A stretch of DNA of 64,000 nt from Brugia malayi (lineage: Eukaryota; Nematoda; Chromadorea; Rhabditida; Onchocercidae): NCBI RefSeq assembly GCF_000002995.4, contig NW_025062475.1, forward strand, positions 8,436,187 through 8,500,186. The letters are read 5' to 3'. Position numbers and translations under genes: made by a program. Below the pieces are notes generated by a model. That model ran no database searches and was not told where the DNA came from. It saw nothing but the letters and a program-made list of their open reading frames with translations. This document shows positions 13,945-25,827 of this stretch, piece by piece; position 1 is the first letter of the stretch, and each line of letters starts with the position of its first letter.

Positions 13945-15897
13945 ATGTCATCACTGGAAAGAGCCGAAGATGTAGTGCTTCCTGTGTGCGAACAGTCGGT
14001 AAATACTGCCTCTACTACCGCTGATGTTTCACCCTGGAAAGCAATGGTAACGCAAGAAGTATTTTTCAGTAATTCTTATAAGACCTATTCTGTCATTTTT
14101 GAAATTAAGATTTTTACCTTACCTCACCATTACTTCTCATGCGATTTGCATTTAATATAGAATTACGAATAGTTGGGTGAATTTAATACTCACTCACATT
14201 TCTGGGCTGTCTAGCATTTCATTTGATCTTTCCAGCGCTATGACAGAATCGTATATAGCTATAAAAATTGAATGATGCTTGAGTTATTTTTACCTACTTT
14301 ACTTCACAGAAAACAGTGGCTAAGGATATGCCCGAATCGCCAGATATGAAATTCGCTAGAACACGTTTTGGTCATCTTCTTGATGGAATACGAAGTGGTG
14401 AAATTCAAACTGGAATACAAGCTAGAAATCGAGCAAGAAGGTGAGATTGTACTTTATCAAAAAGAAATGTTCTTGGTCGAAATTCTAAATTTTTCTGGAA
14501 TGTTTAAATTTAGTTGTTCTAATGTGAATTTCTTCTTTATAGTCCAGAAGAGATGGAAAGGGACTTGCTTGAACGTCCAAAGAAATCGTTGAGACGTGAA
14601 AGTCGACGTGGGTACTTATTTGGTTTAATTATAATAATATAGCATTGTTTTGTTGATGTAGGCATTATATTCAGTTCTCGAATATATAGGGGTTTTTTTT
14701 CTATAGATTTTCTTTGTATCATCTGCGGATACTAAACTGGCGTTATAGCCATTAAATAATAGAATTAAATAAACATTAAATAATAGAACTAAGTGGTCAC
14801 TCTGTCCCATGTTTAAATGGAACAGCCATTAATTTTATCTTTAAGTAAGTGACTTAGCAAGATGTTTTTTTTTTTTCTTCAAATATAATATAAAATTAGT
14901 TTTTAGGAATGGTTTTTGAACTCCGCGGCAAACCTTTTGCATTGCGAGATAGTGGTCGTCGAGAAGGCGTATACGCACTATGTCGAAATTGGATGCGAGG
15001 TAGTGATGACGAACGACCAAGAGAAAAGCGAGAAGTAGAGCATCCAGAACCGCCCGACGACTCGCTTGTAGGTTCAGTCTGCAGAAATCTTTTTTTTTTT
15101 TTTTTTTTTTTTGGGTTTATTCTGACCAATAATTTTTTACACTCTTTGTTTTAGTTTTCTAACTGGTTTCGTGTAGTTGTTGAAAATACGTTTGAAACGA
15201 AATTTTTATACCTAGGATTCAGTCTTGTAATTTAAAGCTGAAAATTTTCACGACCTTTCCAAGCAAAAATTGGAGCATGGCAGCATTGCTCACTTTGAGA
15301 TTTTTATATGTGACATGATTTTTAAGTCAGGAAAGTGTAAGATGCGGTGAAAAAAATTGAAATTCCGGAAATAATATAAGACATAAGTATATAAGTGTAA
15401 AAACAATTCTTGTTCGAACAAGTTAAAGTTATATTTAGGATTTACTGGCTACAAAAGAAATTTGGGCACTGCCACGACCGCATGATCGTATTCGGATAGA
15501 ACCAGCTCCTCCACCGTTGTACATTAGTACAAAAATCAAAGTAGATACAACAAGTTCTAGCGAGCTCTTGGCCGTTTATCTACCACATTGGAGAAAAATT
15601 AAGAAGAAGTCAGTTTCACCTCAGGAAAAGACAGAATTCTTTAGGAATTAAAAAAATACTTCGCGTAGCTTTGGAAAATTGACGAATATTCACTCTTTTG
15701 GTGTTTGAACGCAAGGACATTGTAATTCAGTGATTTTTTGGGAGTTTAAACAAAAAAGAAAACTTAAGAAAAAAAGTATAACAAAACTAATTTTCAGCTG
15801 GAATGAGTATTCTCGAATTCGAGACCGACGATATCAAAAAAGTATCAGATTGCTGAACACCGTATTCACTATGAATCAGCAAAATAGCATTATATGA
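13945..15897 (+). CDS. lin-37: LIN-37, DREAM/MuvB complex subunit
   Basis: Six exons join in phase: 13945-14046, 14310-14440, 14543-14607, 14907-15067, 15439-15608 and 15798-15897, giving 242 residues, close to human LIN37 (about 246). LIN37 is a core MuvB subunit that represses cell-cycle genes with E2F/DP and pocket proteins in the nucleus. Family marks are ALCRNWMRG in exon 4 (human ICRAWMRN), the acidic and proline-rich EHPEPPDD, a KEIWALPRP linker, and a C-terminal basic helix HWRKIKKKWNEYSRIRDRRY followed by KSIRLL, which aligns with human [20 protein letters not shown]. The start follows a TTTTCAG acceptor by eight bases. Exon 3 uses a GTGGGT donor. A 23-base T run (15090-15112) lies just inside intron 4. 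Confidence 0.9.
15090..15112. repeat. T23 homopolymer
   Basis: Uninterrupted T run in lin-37 intron 4, 22 bases after the donor. Runs of this type recur in introns across the window and are likely to be length-variable. Confidence 0.95.
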
Positions 15898-16255
15898 TAT
15901 ATAAATATGAAGGTAAATGTATCCCCAATATCCCGAGCTATACATGTTTCGCAGTTAGGCCGTTTTTCAAAACAATAGTGCAACATCTGAACATCTTTTC
16001 CACATTCACTTAAAACCTTTCTCTCTAATTTGCATTTTATTAACCAATTCACATATTCAACCAAAATCTCATTGGTAACGAATTGTTTTCTTTGGAGATT
16101 TGATTATAAAAACCTCGTTTCGAGATTTTGTCCCTATCTTTCACATAGTTTCTGGCACATTTAATCAGTAATAGCAGTTACTCAGAGTAGTTCGATTGAT
16201 AACTAAATTTTTGGTTTCCGGAATTTAGAAAGACGGGAAATTGTAATAAAAATAT

Positions 16256-16307
<52 letters not shown>

Positions 16308-16952
16308 AAGAAACATCGAGTAATTCTGAATCTTTACAGCTGAAATAAGGTTATCTGACACTTGTTGCTATTTGAAATATCTATTGCAAGTGGACAATCC
16401 AAGCATGTAAATCAAAATGAACTTAACTTCAGCGGAAAAATAACCACTTAGCAAGTAGATGAACCATGCTTGTTTGTAGTAACATGCAAAACTTTATTAA
16501 ATGATAGTTATGAAAACTGAAACGAAAAGTGTGATTAAAGGTATGGGTGTTACCAGTTTGCGAAATTAAAAGCTAAAAAACCACCAGGCAGAACACTTCT
16601 TAATTTCTATTAATTTTGTAAGCTTAATTATAATCAAAAAGCGAGCAATTTCTGTTCGACAGCAGCCGTAATGCCCCTTCAAAATCTTTGACCATGCGAT
16701 GTTGTTTAAAATCAGACCGAAATATGAGAAGTTAAGGGAAAAACTCAGGTTACCTGAAAAAATGTTTAAATAAGTACGAAAAGCGACTCCCGTTTCTTGA
16801 AATAAATACATAAAAAATGAAAAATTGAGGGGAACGCATGTTCCGACAAAGTCAAAATCATTGGAGAACTGTGTGTTATAAAGATGCGTACACTGTGTCA
16901 AGAAATTGCTCAACAAACTCAAAAAAATTACTGTTCGACAGAACTTGTTCAT
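15876..16952 (-). CDS. Candidate small secreted cysteine-rich protein, partial model
   Basis: Two coding-like pieces lie on the minus strand. At 16952 an ATG opens MNKFCRTVIFLSLLSNFLTQ, a good signal peptide, continuing about 20 codons to possible phase-0 donors near 16830-16845. At about 16070-15876 a frame with spaced cysteines (LSECGKD, HYCFEKRPNCETC) ends at a TGA or TAA near 15876. Joining them would give a small secreted Cys-rich protein, but the acceptor of the second piece (AATGAG) is weak. The 3' end overlaps the last exon of lin-37 on the opposite strand by about 20 bases. Coding potential also exists on the plus strand here. Family not recognised. Confidence 0.22.
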
Positions 16953-17839
16953 CCTTATGGAGAAATTACGAGGCAGCCGTAAGGACTCTAAGATGCTTTT
17001 TTCTTAAATCTAAAACCTTATATACCTCTAAAAGTCTTGAAAATGCGAAATCGAGCAAAAAACATGGTTGCAATAAGTCCACTTGGAAGATTCGGAGCAG
17101 GTCACTGTTGGTTTCCTCATTCTTATGTTTTTTAACAAACAATTATTTGGCAATAAAGTGATTCTAGGACAAATGAAAACACTATGATTGCAATAATAAC
17201 TGAGGCAAACATGTTACGACCAACCAGAACTGATGGAGTGTTAAAGAATTCATACGATAAAAGATCTGAACCTCTCACCGGGTGTTCGACTAGCTATGTC
17301 CGTCAATTGTTCCACAGAACCTAGAGACTGTTTTTCAAACGCCACTGAAGTGCTCCTAAAAAAGGTTATCCAAGCTCTAGTTTTCTTTTTTTTTTAGTCT
17401 CCTTTTTTGCGATTAAACAAAAATTATTTTTGAATAAAAGACCGATTTCAGGTTAAAGACGGTTAATTTTTTACACTTAAAATTCTAGATGATACTGGAT
17501 AAAAGCACATTTGCGATTCCCAGTATACGTTATGCACAATTCGGCAAATACCTCAGAATCCTAATAAAGAATCATTTTACTATAACAACCAGTTTTGAAA
17601 ACAAACGACCAGTGGATACCAAAAGTTTTAGCTGGAAATTTATAGGTAAACATTGCAACGATAGTAACACGCATTTTTAGAAAAGTGACTTTAAAAGAAA
17701 ATTGGTTCTGGAAATAGTTAACAAAAGATGAACACTACAAACAAGAAAAGTGATAAGAAAAGTGATCTTAATATTTTCACTTTTTACTTGCTTACAGTTG
17801 AATGAAAATTTGGAACAGATTCTAATGATATCTGATTTT
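15898..17839. other. Convergent intergenic region with coding-like islands
   Basis: This lies between the 3' ends of lin-37 and calnexin. Besides the (AT)n tract and the minus-strand candidate at 15876-16952, it holds two plus-strand open segments: 16838-17161 (107 codons, several cysteines) and about 17246-17362, which reads LSPGVRLAMSVNCSTEPRD and ends at a possible AAG|GTTATC donor. None could be assembled into a complete gene. Confidence 0.4.
16257..16304. repeat. (AT)n microsatellite
   Basis: About 24 perfect AT units between lin-37 and calnexin. Self-complementary and prone to length change. Confidence 0.95.
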
Positions 17840-20800
17840 CTAATCCTGTTTCCTTTGACGCACACGCCTCATTTTCGGGGAATTGTGACCTTCATTTTTG
17901 AATTCCTCACTAGATGACGCTTCCTGCAACAATTCATTTATCATAACTCCTAAAATCTTTAATCCTAACATAAATTTTAACTTACACAGATCCAATCTCG
18001 TCTTCTCTCCGAAACTCGATCCATATACACAAAGAAAATTCTTTAGTATTATAAGAGACTAAGAACTGAAACGCAAGATACTCGACACTCTAATTATAAG
18101 ACTTTTCATTTAACAATAAATTATCAGAAGCCAAAAGATGAAATGACGCTTCAAAAATTCGTTTTTCCAGGTTTCATGCTTACCTCTTCCACATAGACAC
18201 GATTTGGTGATCGAGACAAAGTTCGCTTTTTTTCTTTTGTATTATCATCATGTGCTTCAGGTTCTTGAGAACTTCGCTCCATAGATTCATCATCGTCACC
18301 GACCAGATCCGGCACTTCATCGTCAGGATGCGACTTCAAAAAAAGTAAGGCATAACTCTAGCTAACACTGGGAGAGATAATTGAAACAAGTACTTGAGTA
18401 ACGTGACTTACTTCATCAGTTTTTTTATAATCCAGTGTGACTGCCCGACTTTTGCGTCCGAAGTATATAACAGCTATGATGACCACTGGTATGAGAATGA
18501 ATAGTACATAAATAACCCACAACCATGGCCGCTCTTCGGTCGCTGATACAAGTTTACTGAATATTCCTTGACTAGGAGAGGAAGCGTTTTCGTAAGCTGT
18601 CTCCTGTAAGACGAACGGCAAGAGTAATAGAAAATTAAAGTTAAGAAAAGGATAGCTTTTAGGGAATTTCGATTTCTTTCACAAAGATTATTTTAAGAAA
18701 CTGAATTACCTGAGCAAGTTTGATTTTGAAAGTTTGTTTGGCGAAATTGGAAGCTGCGTTTTCATCATCTCCAACATAAATGTTATCAAAGATGATGTTT
18801 GTACTCATCGTCCAGAGTTCAATCCCGAGCGCTATGATAGGTTGTAGTTGAGAGTATGGATGAGGTTCGAAATAATTCGGATTCTCGATTTGCTTTGGCT
18901 TCCACTTCCCTTTATAATTAGGATTTGTAATGCGTGGTGGCTTCCACTTTCCCTGCAAAGATATAAAATGATTCGCTTCTTAGCCTCATTTCAAACAAAA
19001 ATTTTATACTACCATTTTATCAATATGAACATTTTCAGATAAATACAATACATTTATATTATTTCACTACATTTACACTATGGTTTCAACTGACGTAAAC
19101 TGGCTTAAATGATATTTATGTATTAATCAAACATATATATGAAAAAAATTTATCAGTTTAATTGTGAGATGAATTTTAAAAAACACAACTCCGAAAAATT
19201 TTTTTTTTCAAAGCTGCAAAGTTCTTTAATAAAAGCAAGGGCTGACATTCAGCATTAAACTGCTATAAAATAAAAAATCACTCCCGAAATTCAAAAACTC
19301 ACTTTATAATTTGGATTATCGACCATTGGTTTTGTCCACTTACCACAACCGCTCCGATCTTTACATTTTGGATTATCAACTCGCGGTGCTTCCCACTCAC
19401 CATCCATACTATCGTCCCAATCTGATGGTTTCGTTGCCTCCGGATCAGGAATTAATGCCTCCTCTTCTTCAAGCCAATCATCAGGCATTACCGCATTCAC
19501 ATCTTCAATTTTTCGAGGAGCATTTTCATCCCTTAAATAGTAGAAATAACGCAGCACGGCAAATCCAACATTAGTTGTGAAATGAAGAATAATAATTAAA
19601 AAGCTCCTTTGATTATGCAAATATACATTAAGCTTCCATAGAAAGTTTAATAGCTAAATAACTAGGTAACATTATATGAACTTGCTACTTCAAAGATTTC
19701 GTAACCCACAAATTGCGGTTTACTAGTGTTCATTCAGGTATGAATAAACTTGAATTTGAGATTGATTCTGGTCTGCTCTTATATTAAATCCCGCAAATTT
19801 GTAGAAAGTAGTTGAATACAGTTTTATCCTTCATTAACACAACTTCAACACTCCATAAAAATTCACCAGTCGTCAGGTTTTTTGGCATCTGGATCATCGA
19901 TTTTTTCACGCTCATCCCAAGTCTCAGGCTTTTTGTCTGTCGGATCATCAATTACAGTTGGAGGAGTAATCGATGGCTCGAGATCCTGAAAACATAAGAA
20001 TGGAAAATTTGTTCTAGTTTTAACAGTAAAAATAATCTATTTATCAAATTTTTAAGCTTTTACTGAAAAAACTTGGGTGGTTGTTTCGCATGGTGCTCCT
20101 AAAAAACATACGTCTGTAATGCAGCCGAATCACATGGAATATAGAATGCAGGATATCGTTCTAAAAAAAACTTGGAACTAATCAAAAAGTATAAAAACAG
20201 AAAAACTTACTGTAATCAAGCTACCAGATATAAGTTTACTTTCATCAACCAGCACAGTAAACGTTTCATCTGGTCGAACAATCAGAGTGTACAAATGGGT
20301 TTTGTGATCGTCAAAATATGTTGAAACTGGTTTGGATGGTTGTTTCGCATGGTGCTCCTAAAAAAAACAACACTCAAAAAAAAATTTTTAACGCGTGTGT
20401 TTCTAGTAATCACTTCATATAAAACTCAATCTCAAAATTCGTTGTCATACTGACTAAGCAGCCAAAGCAATATACTCTTTTTGAAAATTCAATAGACATT
20501 ACTACAGAGAGATGGACCTAACTATTCTTAATTTGATCCACAAATAAGCTAAATGATTTTACTGCAAGCATGAGCTTTTTTCAAATACCGTATGCAGCCA
20601 CAACAGTAATGTAGTCGAATCACTTCAGGAACCAATTATACTGAATCCAATTTCAATAAATTATTTCAATTTCAATAAAAACTCTTCTACCATCATCTAT
20701 GTTCGTTGCATTTTACATTTTCGCTTAAAAAATAAAAACTAATGACAAAAACATATTTGAACTAACAGAAACAGTGCCATTTTTGGGATTTCTGAAGCGA

Positions 20801-22586
20801 ACAATAAACAGGATACTGGACTTGGCACCACATTTATCAGGTCCAAACATTATCGTATATGGTGTTTTATCTGTAAATTCTTCCAGTGCTTCTATACCCT
20901 CCGTTAATAATTTCAGGTAACCACCACCACATTCCTGTCCTTCTTCATATTTTACCTCATACCTGAAAACGACCATACCTTTAATCCAATCAAAGATTTT
21001 CTGTAGTAGAAAAATTCTTGAGCAATCTTCAATGAGCAATACGGCAAAATTTTAAAATAAGACTGTTCATTATAAGTGATTTACAAACATACAGGTTTCT
21101 AATTAAATGTCAGTAAACAAAAAAAAGATCTAGTGTATAATGAGACATCTACTGCACTTTTACTGCATAGAAACAAAATGTTAAAACTGTTTTTTACATA
21201 ATGCAAACTCATTAATGACATAAAGCTAACACTACATATGTTTGGGCTTTCACAAAAATAATTTTTCCTTTTAAACTTTTAAAAATCATAAAGATATGTA
21301 ATGCTCGCTCCTTTTGCATCTACTTGTCTAAGTAAAAGTTTTCTCGATTCGAAATAATTTTAATTTTCCATTCCGTAACATTTCTAACAGTATCCAATTT
21401 TCTTTTCAATAATTTTGCAATTAGGAAATATCTAATAGAATAAAGATGTTAGAAAAAGTTTCAACCACCCATTCCTAGTACACTTTTCTTATAAAAAACT
21501 AACTGCACAATTAAAGGTTTGCCATCAAATTTGAATGGACGACTGAATTTTGAAGCAATTGCATGATGTCGTGCTCTACTTTTTACAATTAATCCGAAGT
21601 CATTGTCGATCACGACTGTTGAAGGAGTGCCTATTTCCCACTGACCTGAAAAACTATTTACATTAATGCCCTTCCCTTTCCAAACTACCAAAATCAAATA
21701 AATAATTGACGCAGTTCGTTATAAGTGACTTACAACATATAGATTTATGATTAAGTTCTGCATTTATTAAATCACTTATATGTTAGTTCACCTCAGTGAT
21801 GTCGAAACTGGCGCATTTGAAGAGTTATTTTTACAATACTTACTAGCTAAAAATAACATTAACTTTTGCTTTTTAAATACAAAATTGAGCACTCATACAA
21901 AATGAAATGGCAATACCATTGAATTTGGCTATTGAATCTTCCACATTATCCTTTTTGCCCTTTGATATGAACCATTTCCTACCAATTGCATTACGATTCG
22001 AGAACCAATCTACCAGTAGAGGTGAACCAGAAACCATTGGTGTTTGAAATGGAGGCGGTATGTAATCCTAAAATAACATAAATCCTCTCCAAATCTAAAA
22101 CTAACACTTACTTCCTGCTCCTCAGCATCAATACGATATCTTTTGTGAAAGACGGAAAATTATAAAAGCTGAAGTATTAAGCATCTCTTAACACCTAAAA
22201 CATGTCATATATAGATATTTATTTGCAGTTATCAGGAATAAAATCAATGAAAACAATGAAGAAAAAAAAATTGGAAACACATAGCAAGAATTTAAAGAAT
22301 AACTAATTATTATGACTTTCATTTCCCACTTTGATTTACAGGAAATATAGAAAGTTCAAGTACACTGGACAATTAATCAATATCTAAACGTATCTAACAA
22401 AAAAAGATTACACAAATAAGCACTCAAGATATAATGACGAAAACTTACAAGTTTTGCACTTTTTTCTTCCTCATCGATTACATTCTTCCCACCAAGATCA
22501 TTATTGCTATCGTCCTCATCATGCGCAGCACATGCTGCCAGTAGCAATCCAGCCAACACAAAACACAACCACAAATGCTGTCGCAT
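17840..22586 (-). CDS. cnx-1: Calnexin, ER membrane lectin chaperone
   Basis: Eleven exons join in phase: 22586-22449, 22067-21917, 21645-21504, 20962-20767, 20357-20211, 19985-19867, 19531-19303, 18952-18710, 18603-18412, 18333-18184 and 17923-17840, giving 596 residues, the usual calnexin length. It folds N-glycoproteins in the ER by binding monoglucosylated glycans. Visible parts: signal peptide ([16 protein letters not shown]), lectin core with [19 protein letters not shown], a P-domain with four type-1 repeats ([48 protein letters not shown]) and four type-2 repeats ([44 protein letters not shown]), a membrane span at about residues 482-504, an acidic cytosolic tail and a basic end (RRVRQRKQD) resembling an ER-retention signal. 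A short open piece at about 22116-22143 has no good phase and was left out. Confidence 0.95.
20079..20106. repeat. Intronic copy of the calnexin exon 5 acceptor
   Basis: These 28 bases are identical to 20338-20365, which span the acceptor (TTTTTTAG on the coding strand) and first 20 coding bases of the preceding exon. A second matching piece (GCAGCC...CGAATCAC, 20120-20132 against 20593-20622) shows that the copy includes part of the upstream intron with internal deletions. It has no usable donor, so it is a decoy acceptor rather than an exon. Confidence 0.85.
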
Positions 22587-22875
22587 ATTCCACCTGACCT
22601 CCAAATAGGAAAATTGGAAAAAGTTACATGATTTTACAGGCATTTCAAGAATAGTTCATGAAGTAGTAAAGTACTAAATGATGCTGAGCAGTTCAGAAAG
22701 AACTGAATCATGTATTTAAAAAGACTCATTCATTTCGTGTTCGAAACAAAAATGGTTAAGTCATAGACCACACAAACAGCGTGAAAACCCAATTTTTGAG
22801 CGATTTCACCATCAACTATTCTGAAAAGCTTTTAATTACCATGCACTTTTTCTTGCTGGCTTACTATTGTTAAGA

Positions 22876-22883
22876 TGACGTGT
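22876..22883. promoter_or_regulatory. Candidate unfolded-protein-response element upstream of calnexin
   Basis: TGACGTGT lies about 290 bases upstream of the calnexin ATG. The XBP1/ATF6 family binds TGACGTG-type sites, and calnexin is a known UPR target in animals. A GC-rich ATGGCGGCCG follows at about 22889. A single 8-base match can arise by chance. Confidence 0.3.
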
Positions 22884-23774
22884 ATAACATGGCGGCCGAA
22901 AAAGTATACAATAGCCGACCTAACAATACATTACAAGTGATGAGTCATGGCGAAATAAATCATACTATTTGTATTCTTCTAGCTGCTGCTAAAGGCCAAA
23001 CAGCAGAACCACAGCCAAACAGAGCACTAATTCATCACTAAACGATTATGAATCAGCTTAACCCAATTTGAGATAAGAGTTGCACAGATGACGACCAAGT
23101 AAACATGGTCCGAACAAGTCACCTTTAACTGCTAGTTTGTTGTTCGGTCATTTTCAATAGGTTTTTTTTAGCCGATTGCGATATTTACCACATTTTCCTC
23201 AACAAGTTACGAAAAATAAAAGCGTCATAAATCAAAAGGTTTGAATGATAATACGATAACAGTGGTTTACCACCATAAAGTTAGAGCAATGAAGCTAATC
23301 TCTTCGAAAACTTTAATTTTCAAGCACTAATAAAAACTGCATACAACTCAGAAATTTAGAAAAAAACGAACAAACTAAAAAAAAGCATAAAACACTAAAC
23401 AATAACATTTCCAGCAAAAATAATAGATACATATATTTCTTGAAACGTGTAAAAAATCGGAATTTCGGAAAAATAAACAATGACTTAATAAACAATAGGA
23501 AATCCAAAAAAAAAAAAAATAGCAGCACAAACGTGTAACACTTGTTCACGTAAGTAGTACTTTTCCAGAACTAGCAACAACACATACTTAAAATACTAGA
23601 TAAAAATATCCGAACGAAAGGAAGGAAAATATACTTGGGATTCCTCACAAGAAAGAAAACTTCCCTTACAATGTTGAGAGTATCCATACATGAGCACTAC
23701 GAGTGCTATAGGTTACCAGCAATTGTCCAGCAACGTATGTTTTCTCTGCTCTCTCGATCTTGACAATCTACAGA

Positions 23775-23812
23775 TCCGACTTTTGCAGGGTATCCTACCT
23801 GCGAAAGTCGGA
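23775..23812. ncRNA. GC-rich 15-bp hairpin (possible structured RNA)
   Basis: TCCGACTTTTGCAGG (23775-23789) pairs with CCTGCGAAAGTCGGA (23798-23812) across an 8-base loop, with a single G-U wobble position. The GC-rich stem stands out in AT-rich surroundings about 1.2 kb upstream of calnexin. No family is recognised. Confidence 0.3.
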
Positions 23813-24714
23813 AATTACTTACTACGTATTTCAACAAAAAGATTACAAAAAATATTGAAAGTTGGCTTCTTGCCAACAGCAACCCTTAGTAAAGGTCCTT
23901 CATTCATAAGAAATGCCTACATAATTAAATAAAATGACCTGCTGTTCAAACGGTGCGCATGAAAACCGCACCTTGTGTGTTAACATTTATATATGAACTC
24001 TTTGGGATGTTTCGTCATGTTTTGTAATTCCAAATCTCTGGAAACTTCAACTCACACGATATCCATAACGCATTTGCGAACAAAGCATGCAAATAAATGT
24101 TATAAAACATTTAAAAGTTGCCGCAAGGTATCTTAGAACAACCATATAATTTGATACTACACTTCTCTTTTTGAATTTGGGTATGTCTTAAACAAATTTA
24201 TGAAAATAAATCCCATATTACCTATTAAAAGACAATGAGGAAATAATTATATTGCAGTGAAATTCAGAACCCAAGCTCTACTTAGTAAGCACTATTTATT
24301 CTGAAACGAATCTAAAACTTCGTGTGAGAATGGCTAATATATACCCAAATACAATTCAGTTCAAACATAAAAATATCAAAGCAATAGAACGATATAAACC
24401 ACCATTTACATACATGGAAGAAATTTAAACCAAAACAACAGATTGGAAAGTCAAAAAAATAAATAGATAAAAACTCTTTTTACAAAAAATTGATCAGCAG
24501 GGTAATAATCAGTGCGATGGTATATGAGCAAAAAGAGTAGATTCCGAGACAAACTAACTTCCACTCAAAATTCTCAATTTTCTTACTTTTTATATCTTTA
24601 AAACAATAACAAGGATAAGCCATTTCATCTTTAGCTATTTTTATTCTTCGAAATATTTCGTTTAATATTAATGCTGAAGAAACAACAAAAATATATGAGA
24701 TAGCGAAGGCAAAC

Positions 24715-24762
24715 ATTTTATAAGTTCAGTTGAAACAAACATTTCAACTGAACTTATAAAAT
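24715..24762. repeat. Perfect 21-bp inverted repeat
   Basis: The arm at 24715-24735 (ATTTTATAAGTTCAGTTGAA plus A) is exactly complementary to 24742-24762, with a 6-base loop. It may be a mini inverted-repeat relic or a hairpin precursor. Confidence 0.85.
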
Positions 24763-25799
24763 TATCTACTGCATTAATTCAGTCTTCTTAATACGGTACA
24801 ACTGCATCAAAGATTTAAAAAGATTGAAACGCGGAAATATAGATATCTAAAAGATGAACAGAAAATAGGCCTGAACACAAGTAAAAGGACAATATAAAAA
24901 TAAACAGAAAGACAATTAGGCTACTCAATTCAGAATCAAATTACAAACATGAATTTATTCGCAACGTCTGTTCGAATTCTGTTCGAATTTTCCTACCACC
25001 ACCCTCAGAAAATTCTGTAGCATAATAATTACTTTAAAAAGAAGAGAGAAAAATATTGCAAGATATTCCTCTTTATTGCAAAACGCGCCACAATGTTCTG
25101 CAAAAAACTTAATAAGCATTATCGATAAAATGACACATTGTATTGCTGAGACCAAATCAGCCAAATTAAGATGCGGAAAAAGGGATTTCTGAGCAGAAGT
25201 TGATAGGCGTAACAGAGCTGAAAAGGTAGAGAAGCTTGTATGCAAAAAAAATATTGATGCATAATGACTAAACCGCAATTTTAAAAACAGTATTGGAAAG
25301 TGACAAAATAAACCAAACCAAATATTTGTTAACACATGAAATATATCACGCTTCATCATGTAAAAAATGAAAAAATTAGAAAAATCAAATAAATCTGAAA
25401 ACAAAATATTAAAGTACACAAAACCCATAAATAATGTGGCAAGTTGCATTAAATATTAAAATACGAAAATACAAATCACAATTTTTGAAAAAACAACTGT
25501 AAATCTTATGCCTTAGTATCAAAAAAGCACGAATAAATATATTATTTAAACAACTACAAATACACACATAGCAAATGGAAATGTAAACGGTAAGCGAAAA
25601 AGACTTGTAAAGAAAAGAAAGTACTTAGAACACAGTTGTTTTCAGCATAGGATTTCCTAATAAAGCGCATCGAAGAAAAAATTATCTTGGTCTCTGCACA
25701 TTAGCTATTGTCAAAATTATAGAATTTTCATGCAAAACTGCTGTTGAATCTATAGCAAATTTTAAACCTACCTGTATGATAACAAATAACAAGCTCTTC

Positions 25800-25826
25800 A
25801 AAAAAAAAAAAAAAAAAAAAAAAAAA
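25800..25826. repeat. A27 homopolymer
   Basis: Uninterrupted A run starting two bases past the PAN3 stop codon (T run on the PAN3 coding strand), so it would lie in the 3' UTR or at the mRNA end. Confidence 0.95.
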
Positions 25827-25827
25827 G

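Larger units (their letters stand above)
22587..25827. other. Intergenic region between calnexin and PAN3
   Basis: It contains the calnexin promoter side (22587 to about 23700) and the PAN3 3' flank. No multi-exon gene is supported. Two hairpins (23775-23812 and 24715-24762), a candidate UPR element (22876-22883) and an A27 run (25800-25826) are listed separately. A 164-codon open frame at 24955-25449 (minus) is hydrophobic in the way AT-rich DNA often gives, and has no recognisable domain. Confidence 0.5.

Noticed and set aside
22116..22143. Possible small calnexin exon reading YRIDAEEQE
   Set aside because: Its acceptor (ACAAAAG) is poor and the phase does not fit exon 1; skipping it gives an in-phase, full-length calnexin.
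24955..25449. 164-codon open frame, minus strand, downstream of PAN3
   Set aside because: Longest plain frame in the window, but very rich in Phe, Leu and Ile as expected from A-rich DNA, with no domain, start context or partner exons. Worth a transcript check only.
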